Assembly (NCBI RefSeq): GCF_000282595.1
Contig: NZ_AKIZ01000030.1
Location: forward strand, 37,593-101,592
From: Phyllobacterium sp. YR531
GTDB taxonomy: Bacteria; Pseudomonadota; Alphaproteobacteria; Rhizobiales; Rhizobiaceae
Direction: 5' to 3'
DNA: 64,000 nt
The notes beneath the pieces were generated by a model. The model was not told the origin of the DNA, searched no databases, and saw nothing but the letters and a program-made list of their open reading frames with translations. Below are positions 29,701-37,815 of the stretch, in pieces; within the stretch, counting starts at the first letter, position 1; every line of letters starts with the position of its first letter. A program made the translations under genes and the position numbers.

Positions 29701-32361
29701 CAGCGCGATATCCGCAGCACCGGCAAATATGTCAGTCAGGATGGCTTGGAAATGGCCCTTCAGCGAAAGGTTCATATCCGTGGGCACGAGATTGGTGAAC
29801 AGGATCATCGTTGGCACGATGAACATGCTGAAAATCATGAAGAATTGCCACAAGGCGGCAATGCCCGGAGGCAAGAGAGTCCAAGCGGCAATTGAGGCCA
29901 GAATCCAGAAAACCGGCGTCAGCGAACGGCGTAGATTATCTACCATCTTCCAGCGGGTAACGGCGGTAATACCCGGTTTGGTGCTGAAAAGGTAAGGCAA
30001 CAACTGCCAGTCACCACGCGTCCAGCGATGGTGGCGCGAAATGTCCACATTATAGCCGGTAGGATAGTCTTCAACGACCTCCACATCGCTGACCAGAGCT
30101 GCGCGGGCATAACCGCCTTCAAGCAAATCGTGGCTCAGAATTGTGTTTTCAGCAATTTTACCATCAAGGGCAAGTTCGAAGAAATCAATGTCGTACAGAC
30201 CCTTGCCCGTGAACGTGCCTTCACCAACAACATCCTGATAGACGTCTGAAACTGCAAAGACGTAAGGATCAATGCCGCGATTGACCGAGAACACACGTTG
30301 CAGGAAGGAGGCGTCATCACCGGTCGTCAAAGATGGTGTAACGCGCGGCTGAAGAATGGCGTAACCGCTGACAATGCGCCCGGCCTTTTCACTATAAATC
30401 GGGCGATTGAGGGGGTGAATAAGCTTGCCGGCAAGGCGGTTGACTGAATCCGGTGTAAGGCGTGTATCGGAGTCCAGCGTCATCACGAATTTGATGTCGG
30501 TCGGCACTTCCTCGTTTGAGGGGAAGTAAGTCGTATCCTTGTCGCCGCGCAGAAGCAGATTAAGCTCATGCAATTTGCCGCGCTTGCGCTCCCAACCCAT
30601 CCAACGGTTTTCCTGAGCGTTGAACAGGCGTTTGCGATGAAGGAGGAAAAAGCGAGGGTTGCTTTGGGTGTAGTGGCTGTTGAGTGCAGTGATCTTCTCA
30701 CGAGCGTAATCAAGAATGTCCAGATCATCATCGGTCTGCTCGACCTTGCTGTCAGCCCAATCGGTGAGCAATGCAAAATAAACTTCACCGCGCGGGTTGG
30801 TCAGATAATGCACTTCCAGGTTACGGATATGCTCATCCACGGAATCGCGTGAAGTGATCAAAGTTGGAACAGCTACGAGCGTTTTTGCCTCAGGTGGCAG
30901 ACCGTTCTTGTATTCGAAACCGATCAGTCGCGTTGGCGGCATAAACATTGGAATGATCCAGTTTACGAAGCCATTTGCGGTTTCCATGGTTGGAAACACT
31001 GCCAGAATTGTAAACAGCAGAACCTGATCACGCGGCAGACCGGCTCGGGTCAGCCAATAATGCACGACCAGCAATATAGCGATCGAGAAAATGGAAGCCG
31101 GAACCCACAGACCGGCCAAGCCGAGGTTTCTGTAAAAACGCACCCAACGCAGCATGATGGTTGGCGTGTAACCGCAGTTTGCTTCCAGCTCCGGACGACC
31201 GTCGCCTGCCAGATAATAGCCCACATCGCGTTTGCGCTGTTCCGGGACACCGCCTTCGCCGCCAGTTTGCTCTGCACTCTTGTGCGCGAGTTCGAGCGCG
31301 ACCTGTGTGATATCGTTCTCGCTCTTGCCTGAACGGCGGGCGATCTTTTCGATGGCGACGCGATAGGCATTGCGGGAATGAAAATCGAGCGCATCGAAGT
31401 TTGAATTCTCACGCAGGACAGCATCGACGCCGCTGACTGTTTCAAACCATGTAATCCAGTCAACGTCATCAATGGCCTTCAAGCTGCGAATGAGATTTCC
31501 CATTGTCACGCCGCCGGTAGATTGGCGTGTGTGCTCCTGAATAATCGCATCTTCGGCATCGCTGCCGTTCTTTTCCAGAACTTCTTCCAGCCATGCGACT
31601 GCCGCACCGGAATGCATCGCGCCGCCACGCAGGCGATAAAGAAGATGCGTTGCAAAGGTACTGTCGCGTGCTGCAGTGGTATACTGCTCCAGAAGTTGCG
31701 GCAGGGTATCTTTGTCTGCGTTCAGCGTGATCTCATCGGCAACGCTGTTCGCATAGGCGCGCATGCGCCGTGCACGTTCGACACGTAGCGAAAGGCGGCG
31801 CGCATTTTCGATAAGGATGAAGCGCACGGCGGAGGGAAGCGCCCACAATTCACCGATGTGTAACGGTTCGACCGTCTGGAAGCCTTCAACAATCGCGCTG
31901 AGACTGTTCAGCGAAAATTGACTGTCCGTATGGGCCACATAAAGCCATGCCAGCGCCATGACGCGCGGTACACCCGGCTGGCTGACCAGAGAGGGTAGCT
32001 GGCGAATGAACTTCTTGGGTAGATCGCGTTCGACCTGCTGAATGTTCTGATCAACGAGATAGTAATTGTCGAGCAGCCATTGAGCCGCCGGAGTAATGGT
32101 TTCGCCTTTACGGGCGGCCGCATCCGAAGAGCGGTAAGAGTGTAAGATCAACCGTGCGTTCTCAACGGTTCTCTGTTCGAAAACCATCGGCTCATAGTCG
32201 GGCAGGCGGACATCTTCGCCCTTCGCGACCCGTGCTCCGAGATCGCGGATATCGTCAATCGACTTATAATGTGCCCGGATAGGGTTCGGCTGAACAGAAA
32301 AAATCTGGCCGACGGTTTTCTTCTGAGATGCGAACGCTGGAAAAAAGCTTAATGAGGGCAT
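23773..32361 (-). CDS. cgs: Cyclic beta-1,2-glucan synthase
   Basis: At 2,862 residues this is the largest gene here and matches the length of Brucella Cgs and rhizobial NdvB. The enzyme is an inner-membrane protein that starts the glucan on itself, elongates with UDP-glucose, sets chain length and closes the ring. In order one sees a cytoplasmic lead, a family-84 glycosyltransferase with TLDSDTRLTPDS and HHRWTRGDWQLL flanked by about six membrane helices (two near 415-465, four near 805-1000), then very long soluble parts ending in a GH94 glycoside-phosphorylase domain (for example TGDWNDGMNRVGEDGKGESI), which controls length. Cyclic glucans sit in the periplasm and matter for osmotic adaptation and host infection. 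Its own terminator follows at 23746-23710. Confidence 0.96.
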   Translation of the reverse strand: MPSLSFFPAFASQKKTVGQIFSVQPNPIRAHYKSIDDIRDLGARVAKGEDVRLPDYEPMVFEQRTVENARLILHSYRSSDAAARKGETITPAAQWLLDNYYLVDQNIQQVERDLPKKFIRQLPSLVSQPGVPRVMALAWLYVAHTDSQFSLNSLSAIVEGFQTVEPLHIGELWALPSAVRFILIENARRLSLRVERARRMRAYANSVADEITLNADKDTLPQLLEQYTTAARDSTFATHLLYRLRGGAMHSGAAVAWLEEVLEKNGSDAEDAIIQEHTRQSTGGVTMGNLIRSLKAIDDVDWITWFETVSGVDAVLRENSNFDALDFHSRNAYRVAIEKIARRSGKSENDITQVALELAHKSAEQTGGEGGVPEQRKRDVGYYLAGDGRPELEANCGYTPTIMLRWVRFYRNLGLAGLWVPASIFSIAILLVVHYWLTRAGLPRDQVLLFTILAVFPTMETANGFVNWIIPMFMPPTRLIGFEYKNGLPPEAKTLVAVPTLITSRDSVDEHIRNLEVHYLTNPRGEVYFALLTDWADSKVEQTDDDLDILDYAREKITALNSHYTQSNPRFFLLHRKRLFNAQENRWMGWERKRGKLHELNLLLRGDKDTTYFPSNEEVPTDIKFVMTLDSDTRLTPDSVNRLAGKLIHPLNRPIYSEKAGRIVSGYAILQPRVTPSLTTGDDASFLQRVFSVNRGIDPYVFAVSDVYQDVVGEGTFTGKGLYDIDFFELALDGKIAENTILSHDLLEGGYARAALVSDVEVVEDYPTGYNVDISRHHRWTRGDWQLLPYLFSTKPGITAVTRWKMVDNLRRSLTPVFWILASIAAWTLLPPGIAALWQFFMIFSMFIVPTMILFTNLVPTDMNLSLKGHFQAILTDIFAGAADIALRITFIANMACLMADAIARTLYRLFVSRKNLLEWRAAAQAKTSSPDTLQYYTRLMWPAVIVALVAIILPLAGHSRAWMLAVPFAAIWFFSPVIAWLVSRSAKPLDDLIVRSSDKGELRRFARRTWHYYDTFVTKEQNFIPPDNFQEDPHPVIATRTSPTNIGMYLLSTVAARDFGWISFNETLTRIGDTIDTLEKMEKYRGHLYNWYETTTLRPLLPLYVSAVDSGNLAGHLVALSSALEKWAEAPSVYLQSELDGILDVSDILEETVAEIPDDRRVLRPLRRRLEERVANFRRAITTIKEEPETASLRTINLSLFAGDIQRLTEELHGELETPISLTANEWALLLVKTCQGHTDDAMGGHESTDVLRERLVSLATRARQLAFDTDFTFLERKERRLLSIGFRVETNELDASCYDLLASEARLASLFAIAKGDIPVDHWFKLGRLLVPVGWRGALISWSGSMFEYLMPPLVMIEPLGSMLDQTNKLIVQRQIEYGESKGLPWGISEAAYNARDPEMNYQYTNFGVPTLGLKRGLSKNYVVAPYASIMASQYQPAAAVQNLNRLRAMGALGKYGFYDAVDFTKSRVREDEEYAIVRNYMAHHHGMSIVAVNNVVFEGRMRERFHADPVIEAAELLLQEKAPREIPVLQAKADNPMRKAVESSEEPASIRYIPNPMTAPRATQMMSNGHYSVMVTANGGGYSRWNGLAITRFQPDPIESGYGTFLFLRDMENGEWWSATSDPVRLAGEKSTTIFTDYKAEFIKETGTIHSTVETIVASDSDGEGRRIVITNTGTKDRIIEVTSYAELVLTNDDTDTAHPAFAKMFVETEIDERGDAIYATRRKRGADDPDIHVAHVVSDGSGAMREVQVETDRRAFIGRGRSLHNPVAFDEGVTLSGSHGFVLDPIASLRCRVRVPAHKKVTLVFWTLVRPNRQELEEVVARFRHPDCFAREFSLSWTSSQVRLHHIGINPDEAAVFQRVATNLIYPEKSLRLPSSSIASGLGSQSELWPMSISGDFPILALRIDDEADMETLRNILKAHEYWRAKGLVVDVVVINERSFSYAQDFQRGLEAMCENSRARGGQYGPRVHIFTVRKDQMSDASYNTLLASARIVLHAQNGSLSEQLNRVTELAAEALPVPDAKGKALIEAEADDLRGIAPAPSQLLSKARPKISGDDLQFWNGFGGFDMASGEYVVRLGGLTCTPQPWINVISNSGFGFHVSAEGAGFTWSGNSRDYQLTQWSNDPVINRSGEAIYVVDLDKNTAFAPTASVLRDPSVQYETRHGQGYSTFLSKHGNVGLELTHTVDPVLPVRVSSLKITNHGGSPKQLRVYGFVEWMLGNVRAKTAPFIVPSYDAEKGVLFARNPYGVERRNQMAFYASSVKPQSVTADRTEFFGNLGSVERPAAVLQAKSLSNLVEAGGDPCAALAVDIELAPGETKEVLFYMGDTGNAEDAGKILAEHSTRSFEDTLSASKAIWADFLDGLQVDTPDDAFNVMVNRWLPYQSLACRIWARSAFYQASGAFGFRDQLQDTLSMLILNPELARKQILNVSARQFKEGDVQHWWLPTTGAGVRTKISDDVVWLGYAIAHYTSVTGDMSILDEQIAFIEGRALEEAEHDAFYQPTISSEIVSVYEHAARALDLAVARTGTNGLPLMLTGDWNDGMNRVGEDGKGESIWLGWFLISTLRDVLPIAERYKDAERVKRWQAHIESLKASLEKNGWDGEWYRRGYFDDGSPLGSKTSEECKIDSIAQSWSVLSGYGDPDRAKQAMNSVATHLIDEEAQVIKLFTPPFNKSRHDPGYIKSYPVGVRENGGQYTHAATWAVLAMAKLGNADEAYRWFSMLNPVNHSLDPDKAESYRVEPYVVAADVYSVDPMRGRGGWTWYTGSAGWLYRVATEGILGITRKADHLFVDPALPSKWKSFSFVLRNGDARYTVEVKPLSSGTKKVTVNGKKLTKIDDGIPMEKSGEHKVIVEVPSAS

Positions 32362-32597
32362 TTGCTTCGTTTCGGTTGGAAGAAAAAAATCTTCGGGATT
32401 GCAATATAAGACGGCATTTTACGATCTAATCGGTTCAGAGCAATGACGCTATCACCACTTTGATTGTTACCGATCAGTTTTGATGAAAATGAGTCAGATT
32501 GCCATAACGAATTATGTATGGCCGCTCGGATAGCGGGCAAAAATAAACAAAATGACTCCGAAACCACCAAAAGGCTTCAAATTGTCTGCCAAACAAA

Positions 32598-32625
32598 AAA
32601 GCCGGAATTCGAAAATTCCGGCTTT
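32598..32625 (-). terminator. Rho-independent terminator of the sulfate transport operon
   Basis: Perfect 12-bp arms (AAAGCCGGAATT/AATTCCGGCTTT) with a 4-base TTCG-type loop on the minus strand, followed by more T residues. It lies 12 bases after the cysA stop and ends the operon before cgs. Confidence 0.93.
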
Positions 32626-32637
32626 GAAATTTAATTT

Positions 32638-33678
32638 TTAGTCGGTCTTTCGAAAGACACGCCAATGTTTTGGCAGGAATCCGAGTGGAGAGCCCACTTT
32701 CGCAGGATGGTCGGCCGGGATTTCAACCTCGACGCGATTATCAGTACCGTCAATCTCAAGTTCTACGCGGCGGGTTGCGCCCACGCGGCGGCTGGCAACC
32801 ACTATCCCATTTATGCTGGCTTCCGATCCCTCGACCAGTTCCACATCATGCGGGCGGAAATAGAGAACGCCATCGCCATCCGCTTGGTCACTTCGCAGGT
32901 CGAGTGCTTCATTACCAAGATAGAGCGTTTTCGCTTTTACACTTACATCAAGCGAGCTGGACTCCCCAATGAAGCTGTAGACGAAAGGCGAATTAGGCCG
33001 GTCGTATACTTCGTCCGGCGTGCCAACCTGTTCGATCTTGCCTTGGCTCATCACAACAACACGATCGGCCAGTTCAAGCGCCTCATCCTGATCGTGGGTA
33101 ACGAAAACCGTGGTGTGCTTGGTCTTGTCATGAATTTCACGCAGCCAACGGCGCAATTCCTTGCGAACCTTGGCATCAAGTGCGCCGAAAGGTTCATCCA
33201 GAAGCAGGACACGCGGCTCGATGGCCATCGCACGCGCCAGTGCCACACGCTGCCGCTGACCACCAGAAAGCTGCGCCGGGTAGCGTTTTTCCAGTCCGGA
33301 AAGCTGAACAAAGTCGAGAAGCTCTGACGAACGTCTGCGAATTTCTTCCTTGCTCGGGCGATTGGCACTAGGACGCACCTTGAGGCCGAAGCCGACATTG
33401 TCGATGACTGTCATATGGCGGAACAGAGCATAATGCTGGAAAACAAACCCGACATTGCGTTCCTGTACCGATTTGAGAGAGGCGTCCTCCTCGCCAAAGA
33501 ACACTTTTCCATCCGTCGGCGTTTCAAGGCCAGCAATGAGGCGAAGGAGCGTCGTCTTACCCGACCCCGATGGACCGAGAAGGGCGATAAGCTCACCCGA
33601 GTTTATATCCAATGATACGTCGTGCAACGCCGGAAACCGGTCGAACTCCTTGCGCACACCACTTACACGAACTTCCAT
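32638..33678 (-). CDS. cysA: Sulfate/thiosulfate ABC transporter ATPase CysA
   Basis: The 346-residue ATPase drives sulfate import through CysT/CysW. It has Walker A GPSGSGKT, signature [14 protein letters not shown], Walker [16 protein letters not shown] and the switch histidine in VTHDQDEA, then a C-terminal regulatory barrel (about 235-346) with [12 protein letters not shown], as in CysA. It is last in the operon binding protein-cysT-cysW-cysA and starts 11 bases after cysW. The context with CysT and CysW, rather than the ATPase sequence alone, fixes the substrate. Confidence 0.94.
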   Translation of the reverse strand: MEVRVSGVRKEFDRFPALHDVSLDINSGELIALLGPSGSGKTTLLRLIAGLETPTDGKVFFGEEDASLKSVQERNVGFVFQHYALFRHMTVIDNVGFGLKVRPSANRPSKEEIRRRSSELLDFVQLSGLEKRYPAQLSGGQRQRVALARAMAIEPRVLLLDEPFGALDAKVRKELRRWLREIHDKTKHTTVFVTHDQDEALELADRVVVMSQGKIEQVGTPDEVYDRPNSPFVYSFIGESSSLDVSVKAKTLYLGNEALDLRSDQADGDGVLYFRPHDVELVEGSEASINGIVVASRRVGATRRVELEIDGTDNRVEVEIPADHPAKVGSPLGFLPKHWRVFRKTD

Positions 33679-33689
33679 AAATATTCCCC

Positions 33690-34571
33690 TTAGTGTCCGC
33701 CGGCAGCACGCAGTTCCGCCCCATACCTCAACTCCAGCAGAGACTTGAGAATGAGCGTTACCAGCGCGAGCAGCGCAAGTAGCGAAGCCACTGCGAAAGC
33801 AGCAACAAAATTATATTCGTTATAAAGAATTTCGACATGCAACGGCATCGTATTGGTCAGGCCGCGAATGTGGCCTGATACGACCGAAACCGCGCCGAAT
33901 TCTCCCATTGCCCGGGCGTTGCACAAAAGAACACCGTAGAGCAAGCCCCATTTGATATTGGGCAAAGTGACATGCCAGAAAGTCTGCCAGCCATTTGCGC
34001 CCAAAGACAATGCTGCTTCTTCATCAGTCGTGCCCTGATCCTGCATGAGCGGGATCAGCTCACGCGCGACAAAAGGGAATGTGACAAATACAGTTGCGAG
34101 CACGATGCCCGGGACAGCGAAGAGGATTTCTATTCCATGTGATTTTAGCCATGGTCCAAGGACACTCTGCGATGAAAAGAGCAGAACATAAACCAGTCCG
34201 GAAATGACGGGAGACACGGAAAAGGGCAAATCGATCAGCGTTGTCAAAAAGGCTTTACCCTTGAACTCGAACTTGGCGATCGCCCAAGCGGCAACGACCC
34301 CAAAGACAACGTTCAATGGTACGGCAATTGCCGCAACCAAGAGGGTCAGACGTATTGCCGCCAGCGCATCGGCCTCGGCAAATGCAGCAAGGTAGGCTTC
34401 TGGCCCCTTGCGGAAAGCCTCAACGAAAACAGCGACTAGCGGCAGCAAAAGGAAGAGGCCAAGAAAGGCTAGCGCGATAGTGATGAAAACAAACCGGGCA
34501 GTACGGCTTTCCGTCGTCGCCGGGTGCCATGCCTTGGTAGTTTCATGGGTTGCAGGCTGCTCATGTGCCAT
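33690..34571 (-). CDS. cysW: Sulfate ABC transporter permease CysW
   Basis: The 293-residue inner-membrane permease has six membrane helices and the ATPase-coupling loop ([20 protein letters not shown], with the EAA...G pattern). [15 protein letters not shown] is the typical CysW region. It pairs with CysT to form the channel. The start is the ATG at 34571, six bases after AAGGAGGT plus spacer; the in-frame ATG at 34577 directly abuts that site and is unlikely. The start overlaps the cysT stop by 11 bases, so translation is coupled. Confidence 0.93.
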   Translation of the reverse strand: MAHEQPATHETTKAWHPATTESRTARFVFITIALAFLGLFLLLPLVAVFVEAFRKGPEAYLAAFAEADALAAIRLTLLVAAIAVPLNVVFGVVAAWAIAKFEFKGKAFLTTLIDLPFSVSPVISGLVYVLLFSSQSVLGPWLKSHGIEILFAVPGIVLATVFVTFPFVARELIPLMQDQGTTDEEAALSLGANGWQTFWHVTLPNIKWGLLYGVLLCNARAMGEFGAVSVVSGHIRGLTNTMPLHVEILYNEYNFVAAFAVASLLALLALVTLILKSLLELRYGAELRAAGGH

Positions 34572-35403
34572 AGCCATACCTCCTTCGGCTCCACGCCTGA
34601 ATAAGGTTGATCACTAACAGCATCAAAAATGATATGGAAAGCATGATTGTCGCAATGGCTGTCGCACCCGCATAATCGAACTCTTCAAGTCGAATGACGA
34701 TCAGCAATGGTGCAATCTCCGACACATAAGGCAAATTTCCCGCGATAAAAATAACCGATCCATATTCACCAACAGCTCTGGCGAATGCCAGTGCAAATCC
34801 GGTCAGGATGGCAGGTTGGAGCCCGGGCAGAAGCACGCGCGTTATCGTCTGAAAACGGGTTGCACCCAACGTTGCGGCAGCTTCTTCAACCTCTTTACGG
34901 ATTTCTTCCATGACCGGCTGCACCGTCCGGACAACAAACGGGAGACCAATAAAGATCAACGCGATGATTATGCCCAACGGTGTAAATGCGACCTTGATAC
35001 CGAGCGGTTCCAGCCATTTTCCAATCCAGCCGTTTTTTGCATAAAGCGCGGTCAGGGCGATGCCCGCGACAGCAGTCGGCAAGGCAAACGGCAAATCCAC
35101 AATCGCGTCGATAATGCGACGACCGGGGAAACGGTAACGGACCAGAACCCAGGCAACGATAACGCCAAAGACTACATTTACCAGAGCCGCGACAAGCGAT
35201 GTGCCAAAGCTGATCTTGAGTGCATTGATAGTGCGGGGATCAATGGCAACGCTAAAGAAGCCACCCCAGCCGAGAGCTGCTGAGCGCCATACAAGACCCG
35301 CCAAAGGGATAAGGACAATAAGTGCGAGGTAGGCAAGCGTGAAGCCAAGCGTCATTCCAAATCCTGGAATGATACTTGGCCTCTTGAAACGGGATGGAGT
35401 CAT
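34561..35403 (-). CDS. cysT: Sulfate ABC transporter permease CysT (CysU)
   Basis: The 280-residue permease has about six membrane helices and a coupling loop ([21 protein letters not shown]), with the conserved [16 protein letters not shown] of CysT/CysU. The open frame runs further up to 35433, but that start lies in an intergenic hairpin; the ATG at 35403 has GGAG seven bases before it and gives the family length. It follows the binding protein gene by 60 bases and overlaps cysW. Confidence 0.93.
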   Translation of the reverse strand: MTPSRFKRPSIIPGFGMTLGFTLAYLALIVLIPLAGLVWRSAALGWGGFFSVAIDPRTINALKISFGTSLVAALVNVVFGVIVAWVLVRYRFPGRRIIDAIVDLPFALPTAVAGIALTALYAKNGWIGKWLEPLGIKVAFTPLGIIIALIFIGLPFVVRTVQPVMEEIRKEVEEAAATLGATRFQTITRVLLPGLQPAILTGFALAFARAVGEYGSVIFIAGNLPYVSEIAPLLIVIRLEEFDYAGATAIATIMLSISFLMLLVINLIQAWSRRRYGYGT

Positions 35404-35429
35404 ATGGCAACTCCATCCAGGTTTAGCTG

Positions 35430-35452
35430 CCAACCTGCTTTTGCAAGGTTGG
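35430..35452 (-). other. Hairpin between the sulfate-binding protein gene and cysT
   Basis: CCAACCT and AGGTTGG form a 7-bp stem (with two further G-C pairs around a bulge) between the stop of the binding protein gene (35464) and the cysT start (35403). No T-run follows it. Such hairpins often protect the binding-protein part of the mRNA so that more of it is made than of the permease; that is inference here. Confidence 0.55.
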
Positions 35453-35463
35453 ATTTCATATTT

Positions 35464-36495
35464 TTACTGTTTCGGCTTGTAAATCTGGTCAAATGTTCCG
35501 CCATCTCCAAAGTGATAAGGCTGTGCTTTAGCCCATCCACCGAAGATTGGATCATCGATTGTTACCAGTTTCAACTCCGGCAGTTTCTTCAGAAGATCTG
35601 CGGATACAAGTTTAGGCTCGCTCGGGCGGTAGAAATGCTTCGCTGCAAGCGTCTGACCTTCTTCCGAGTAGAGATACTGAAGGTAGGCTTCAGCGGCCTT
35701 CCTGGTGCCTTTTGCGTCGACATTTGCATCGACAATGGCAACAGGCGGTTCAGCGAGAATGGACTGTGGTGGCACAACGATATCAAACTTGTCGGCACCA
35801 AATTCGTCGAGAGAAAGATAGGCTTCATTTTCCCACGCGAGGAGAACGTCACCGAGTTCACGCTGCGCAAAAGTGGTAGTTGAACCGCGGGCACCCGTAT
35901 CAAGCACAGGGACATGCTGGAAAAGTGTTGCGATATACTCTTTGATCTTGGCTTCATCACCGCCGAACTGGCCATTTGCCCATGCCCATGCGGCAAGATA
36001 ATTCCAGCGTGCACCGCCAGATGTTTTAGGATTCGGTGTGATGACCTCTACACCGTCCTTGATCAGGTCGCCCCAATCCTTGATGCCTTTCGGATTTCCC
36101 TTCCGGACCAGAAACACAATGGTTGATGTATATGGCGCAGAGTTGTGCGGATATTTCGTCCGCCAGTCTGGATTAATTTTCTTCGTGGCGCCTACAATTG
36201 CGGAAATATCGCTTTCGAGTGCCAGTGTCACCACATCGGCATCAAGACCGTCAATGACTGCACGCGCCTGCTTGCCTGAGCCGCCGTGAGAAGTCTGTAT
36301 GGTTACAGTCTCGCCTGTATCAGCTTTCCACTTGGCTGCGAAGGCCGCATTGAAATCCTTATAGAGTTCGCGGGTTGGATCGTAAGATACGTTCAAAAGC
36401 GTTGTGTCCGCAAAGGCTGCAGACATTGGTTGTGACGCAACTGTTGCCATAAGCAGCGCAGTTGCGAAGGCTATCGATAATCGGTAATTTTTCAT
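35464..36495 (-). CDS. Periplasmic sulfate/thiosulfate-binding protein
   Basis: The 343-residue precursor has a signal peptide ending near MSAAFA (about residue 29) and then a type II solute-binding fold with [33 protein letters not shown] and [18 protein letters not shown], all typical of Sbp/CysP. It captures sulfate or thiosulfate in the periplasm and hands it to CysTW. It is the first gene of the operon. The start ATG at 36495 follows CGGAGG by five bases. Sbp versus CysP cannot be told apart from sequence alone. Confidence 0.94.
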   Translation of the reverse strand: MKNYRLSIAFATALLMATVASQPMSAAFADTTLLNVSYDPTRELYKDFNAAFAAKWKADTGETVTIQTSHGGSGKQARAVIDGLDADVVTLALESDISAIVGATKKINPDWRTKYPHNSAPYTSTIVFLVRKGNPKGIKDWGDLIKDGVEVITPNPKTSGGARWNYLAAWAWANGQFGGDEAKIKEYIATLFQHVPVLDTGARGSTTTFAQRELGDVLLAWENEAYLSLDEFGADKFDIVVPPQSILAEPPVAIVDANVDAKGTRKAAEAYLQYLYSEEGQTLAAKHFYRPSEPKLVSADLLKKLPELKLVTIDDPIFGGWAKAQPYHFGDGGTFDQIYKPKQ

Positions 36496-36601
36496 GCCTG
36501 CCTCCGTATGATTGAGACTGAAGCGTAGCAGAGCCCCTCAAAATGGGGCGTTAGAAAGAATTCCTTTTATATCGAAAAATTAGAAAATTCTACCGGATAC
36601 G

Positions 36602-36628
36602 CATAGTCTACAGAAATAGTAGTCTATG
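36602..36628 (-). promoter_or_regulatory. Imperfect inverted repeat upstream of the sulfate operon, possible LysR-type operator
   Basis: CATAGTCTAC and GTAGTCTATG, separated by seven bases, form an inverted repeat with one mismatch pair, with ATAG/CTAT ends. It lies about 107-133 bases before the binding protein start, and no strong -35 hexamer is seen between, which suits an activator-dependent promoter. Sulfur-uptake operons are often controlled by CysB-like LysR activators, but no regulator gene is adjacent. Confidence 0.4.
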
Positions 36629-36650
36629 TTTTTTAAGGGGTTATTTCCAT

Positions 36651-36690
36651 TGCAAAAAAGAACGGCTGGGCCTTGTTCAAGGCCCAACTT
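36651..36690 (-). terminator. Probable terminator of the small-protein cluster
   Basis: On the minus strand TGGGCCTT/AAGGCCCA with a four-base loop (36667-36686) is followed after seven bases by six T. It lies 18 bases after the stop of the 58-residue protein gene. The gap before the T-run makes it weaker than the other terminators here. Confidence 0.65.
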
Positions 36691-36707
36691 TTCTAAGCAT
36701 GCGCTGA

Positions 36708-36884
36708 TTACTTGCGAACTGTCAGTTTGACAGGTGTGGCGTCAGCAATTTTGACGTAGCCTGTAAGCTCGGCGCGCGTGGTTTCCACCTTGGGCGTTTT
36801 GATGGGCATGACGAAAATAGCGGCGGTGAGCAAAGCGGTCGCTGCTACAGACAATTGCCGTTCCCGGCGTGAACTGATGATCAT
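36708..36884 (-). CDS. Small hypothetical protein with one hydrophobic segment (58 aa)
   Basis: The frame encodes a basic start (MIISSRRERQ), a hydrophobic stretch of ~18 residues (LSVAATALLTAAIFVMPI) and a polar tail rich in Thr, Val and Lys. It could be a membrane-anchored or exported peptide. The case for a real gene is the strong ribosome site GGGGAG five bases before the ATG, the 15-base distance from the preceding gene, and the hairpin after its stop. No family is recognised. It is probably the last gene of a three-gene operon. Confidence 0.6.
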   Translation of the reverse strand: MIISSRRERQLSVAATALLTAAIFVMPIKTPKVETTRAELTGYVKIADATPVKLTVRK

Positions 36885-36899
36885 GATCTCTCCCCTTCC

Positions 36900-37406
36900 T
36901 TAATGATATTTCGCGCGCATCGGGCGGGAAATAATGTCGTCGATTGCAGACTTTGGAATAGGCAAAAGCACTTGATCCATTTCTGCGAGTGTTTCGGCAA
37001 ATGTGATTGCAGCGTTCTCGACTTCCTCGTGACGGGAAGGACATGCCATTGCATTAAGGCATGTTCGTGCTGCAACCATGTCGCAATTTTGAAGACCTGC
37101 GATCAGGCCCAGTGTCATGCATTCTTCACGGCAAACGTGGTGGGAGCCAAACGGGAATGTCTTCAGGGGACACAAGGCGCAATGGCGCAATGTGCGAATG
37201 AAGTACGATAATTCCGATAGGGCACGATTGCCGTTACGATCGCCCAGAATCTCGCTATAGAGACCATAGGCCATTTCCCACGCAACCACAGAGCCGGTTT
37301 CAAACCCGGCAGTCCACCGGCGATAGCCCTCGAGCACCAGTTTTTCAGGGGCGCGATCAAAATAGCAACCAGTGTGGTTTTGATTCTCAGATAGACGCGG
37401 AAACAT
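36900..37406 (-). CDS. Conserved hypothetical cysteine-rich protein
   Basis: From the ATG at 37406 (GGGGG five bases before it) this is 168 residues; another ATG at 37418 would add four. There is no signal peptide or membrane helix. Eight cysteines occur, four of them in a tight group: C76-AL-C79, then HH and C92-REE-C96, as in a zinc- or cluster-binding site, followed by C108, C116 and C122. The rest is helical in appearance, with an early GCYFDRAPEKLVLEGYRRW and a late FAETLAEMDQVLLP. I recall similar unnamed proteins in rhizobia but cannot give a function. Its start overlaps the small gene upstream. Confidence 0.75.
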   Translation of the reverse strand: MFPRLSENQNHTGCYFDRAPEKLVLEGYRRWTAGFETGSVVAWEMAYGLYSEILGDRNGNRALSELSYFIRTLRHCALCPLKTFPFGSHHVCREECMTLGLIAGLQNCDMVAARTCLNAMACPSRHEEVENAAITFAETLAEMDQVLLPIPKSAIDDIISRPMRAKYH

Positions 37407-37569
37407 CGCGACCCCCATCTTGCTGAATATTGCGAGCGAGGGTGAGTGAGCCATTGCGCAATGCATGAGACAGCAGGCGTAGAGGTCTGTCAGGACCCGA
37501 AGCATAAGACGAGTGCTGAAGGCTCAGCAAAGAAACCACGCGTTGGCGTGGCAGAAAAAGACCAATCAT
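37387..37569 (-). CDS. Small hypothetical basic protein (60 aa)
   Basis: The ATG at 37569 is preceded by TGGAGGACCTT, one of the best ribosome sites in the region. The product is hydrophilic and basic, beginning MIGLFLPRQRVVSLLSLQ and ending RDVSASI, without recognised motifs. Its last 20 bases overlap the start of the cysteine-rich protein gene, which suggests coupled translation. It may be a real small protein or a leader peptide that passes ribosomes to the next gene. A perfect TTGACA is found at 37664-37659 upstream but lacks a good -10 partner. Confidence 0.5.
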   Translation of the reverse strand: MIGLFLPRQRVVSLLSLQHSSYASGPDRPLRLLSHALRNGSLTLARNIQQDGGRDVSASI

Positions 37570-37766
37570 AAGGTCCTCCAATCGAACGGGTTCAAGGCCC
37601 AGACATCAAAGGGATGTACTCATTGTACGATTGCATAAAGGCTGCTGAAAAACAGGATGTCAAATACTAAATTTTTAAAACGTCCAAAAATATCAATAGC
37701 TTAGAATAATTCTAGGAAATTATGAGTTTTTTAGTATACAAATGTTCTCGAAGTGTCAATTCGAGT

Positions 37767-37806
37767 GAATTGTCCTCTGACTTCACGTGCGGAAAGAGGA
37801 CAATTC
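37767..37806 (-). terminator. Long hairpin after the SCO gene, probable end of the copper operon
   Basis: GAATTGTCCTCT and AGAGGACAATTC form a perfect 12-bp stem with a 16-base loop, beginning 10 bases after the SCO stop on the minus strand. There is no T-run. It may act as a 3' stabiliser or a rho-dependent end. A second smaller repeat (CTCGAA/TTCGAG) lies just beyond it. Confidence 0.6.
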
Positions 37807-37815
37807 TGTCGGGAA

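Noticed and set aside
36742..37044. 100-codon minus-strand open frame overlapping the cysteine-rich and 58-residue genes
   Set aside because: It lies in another frame across two better-supported genes, each with a strong ribosome site.
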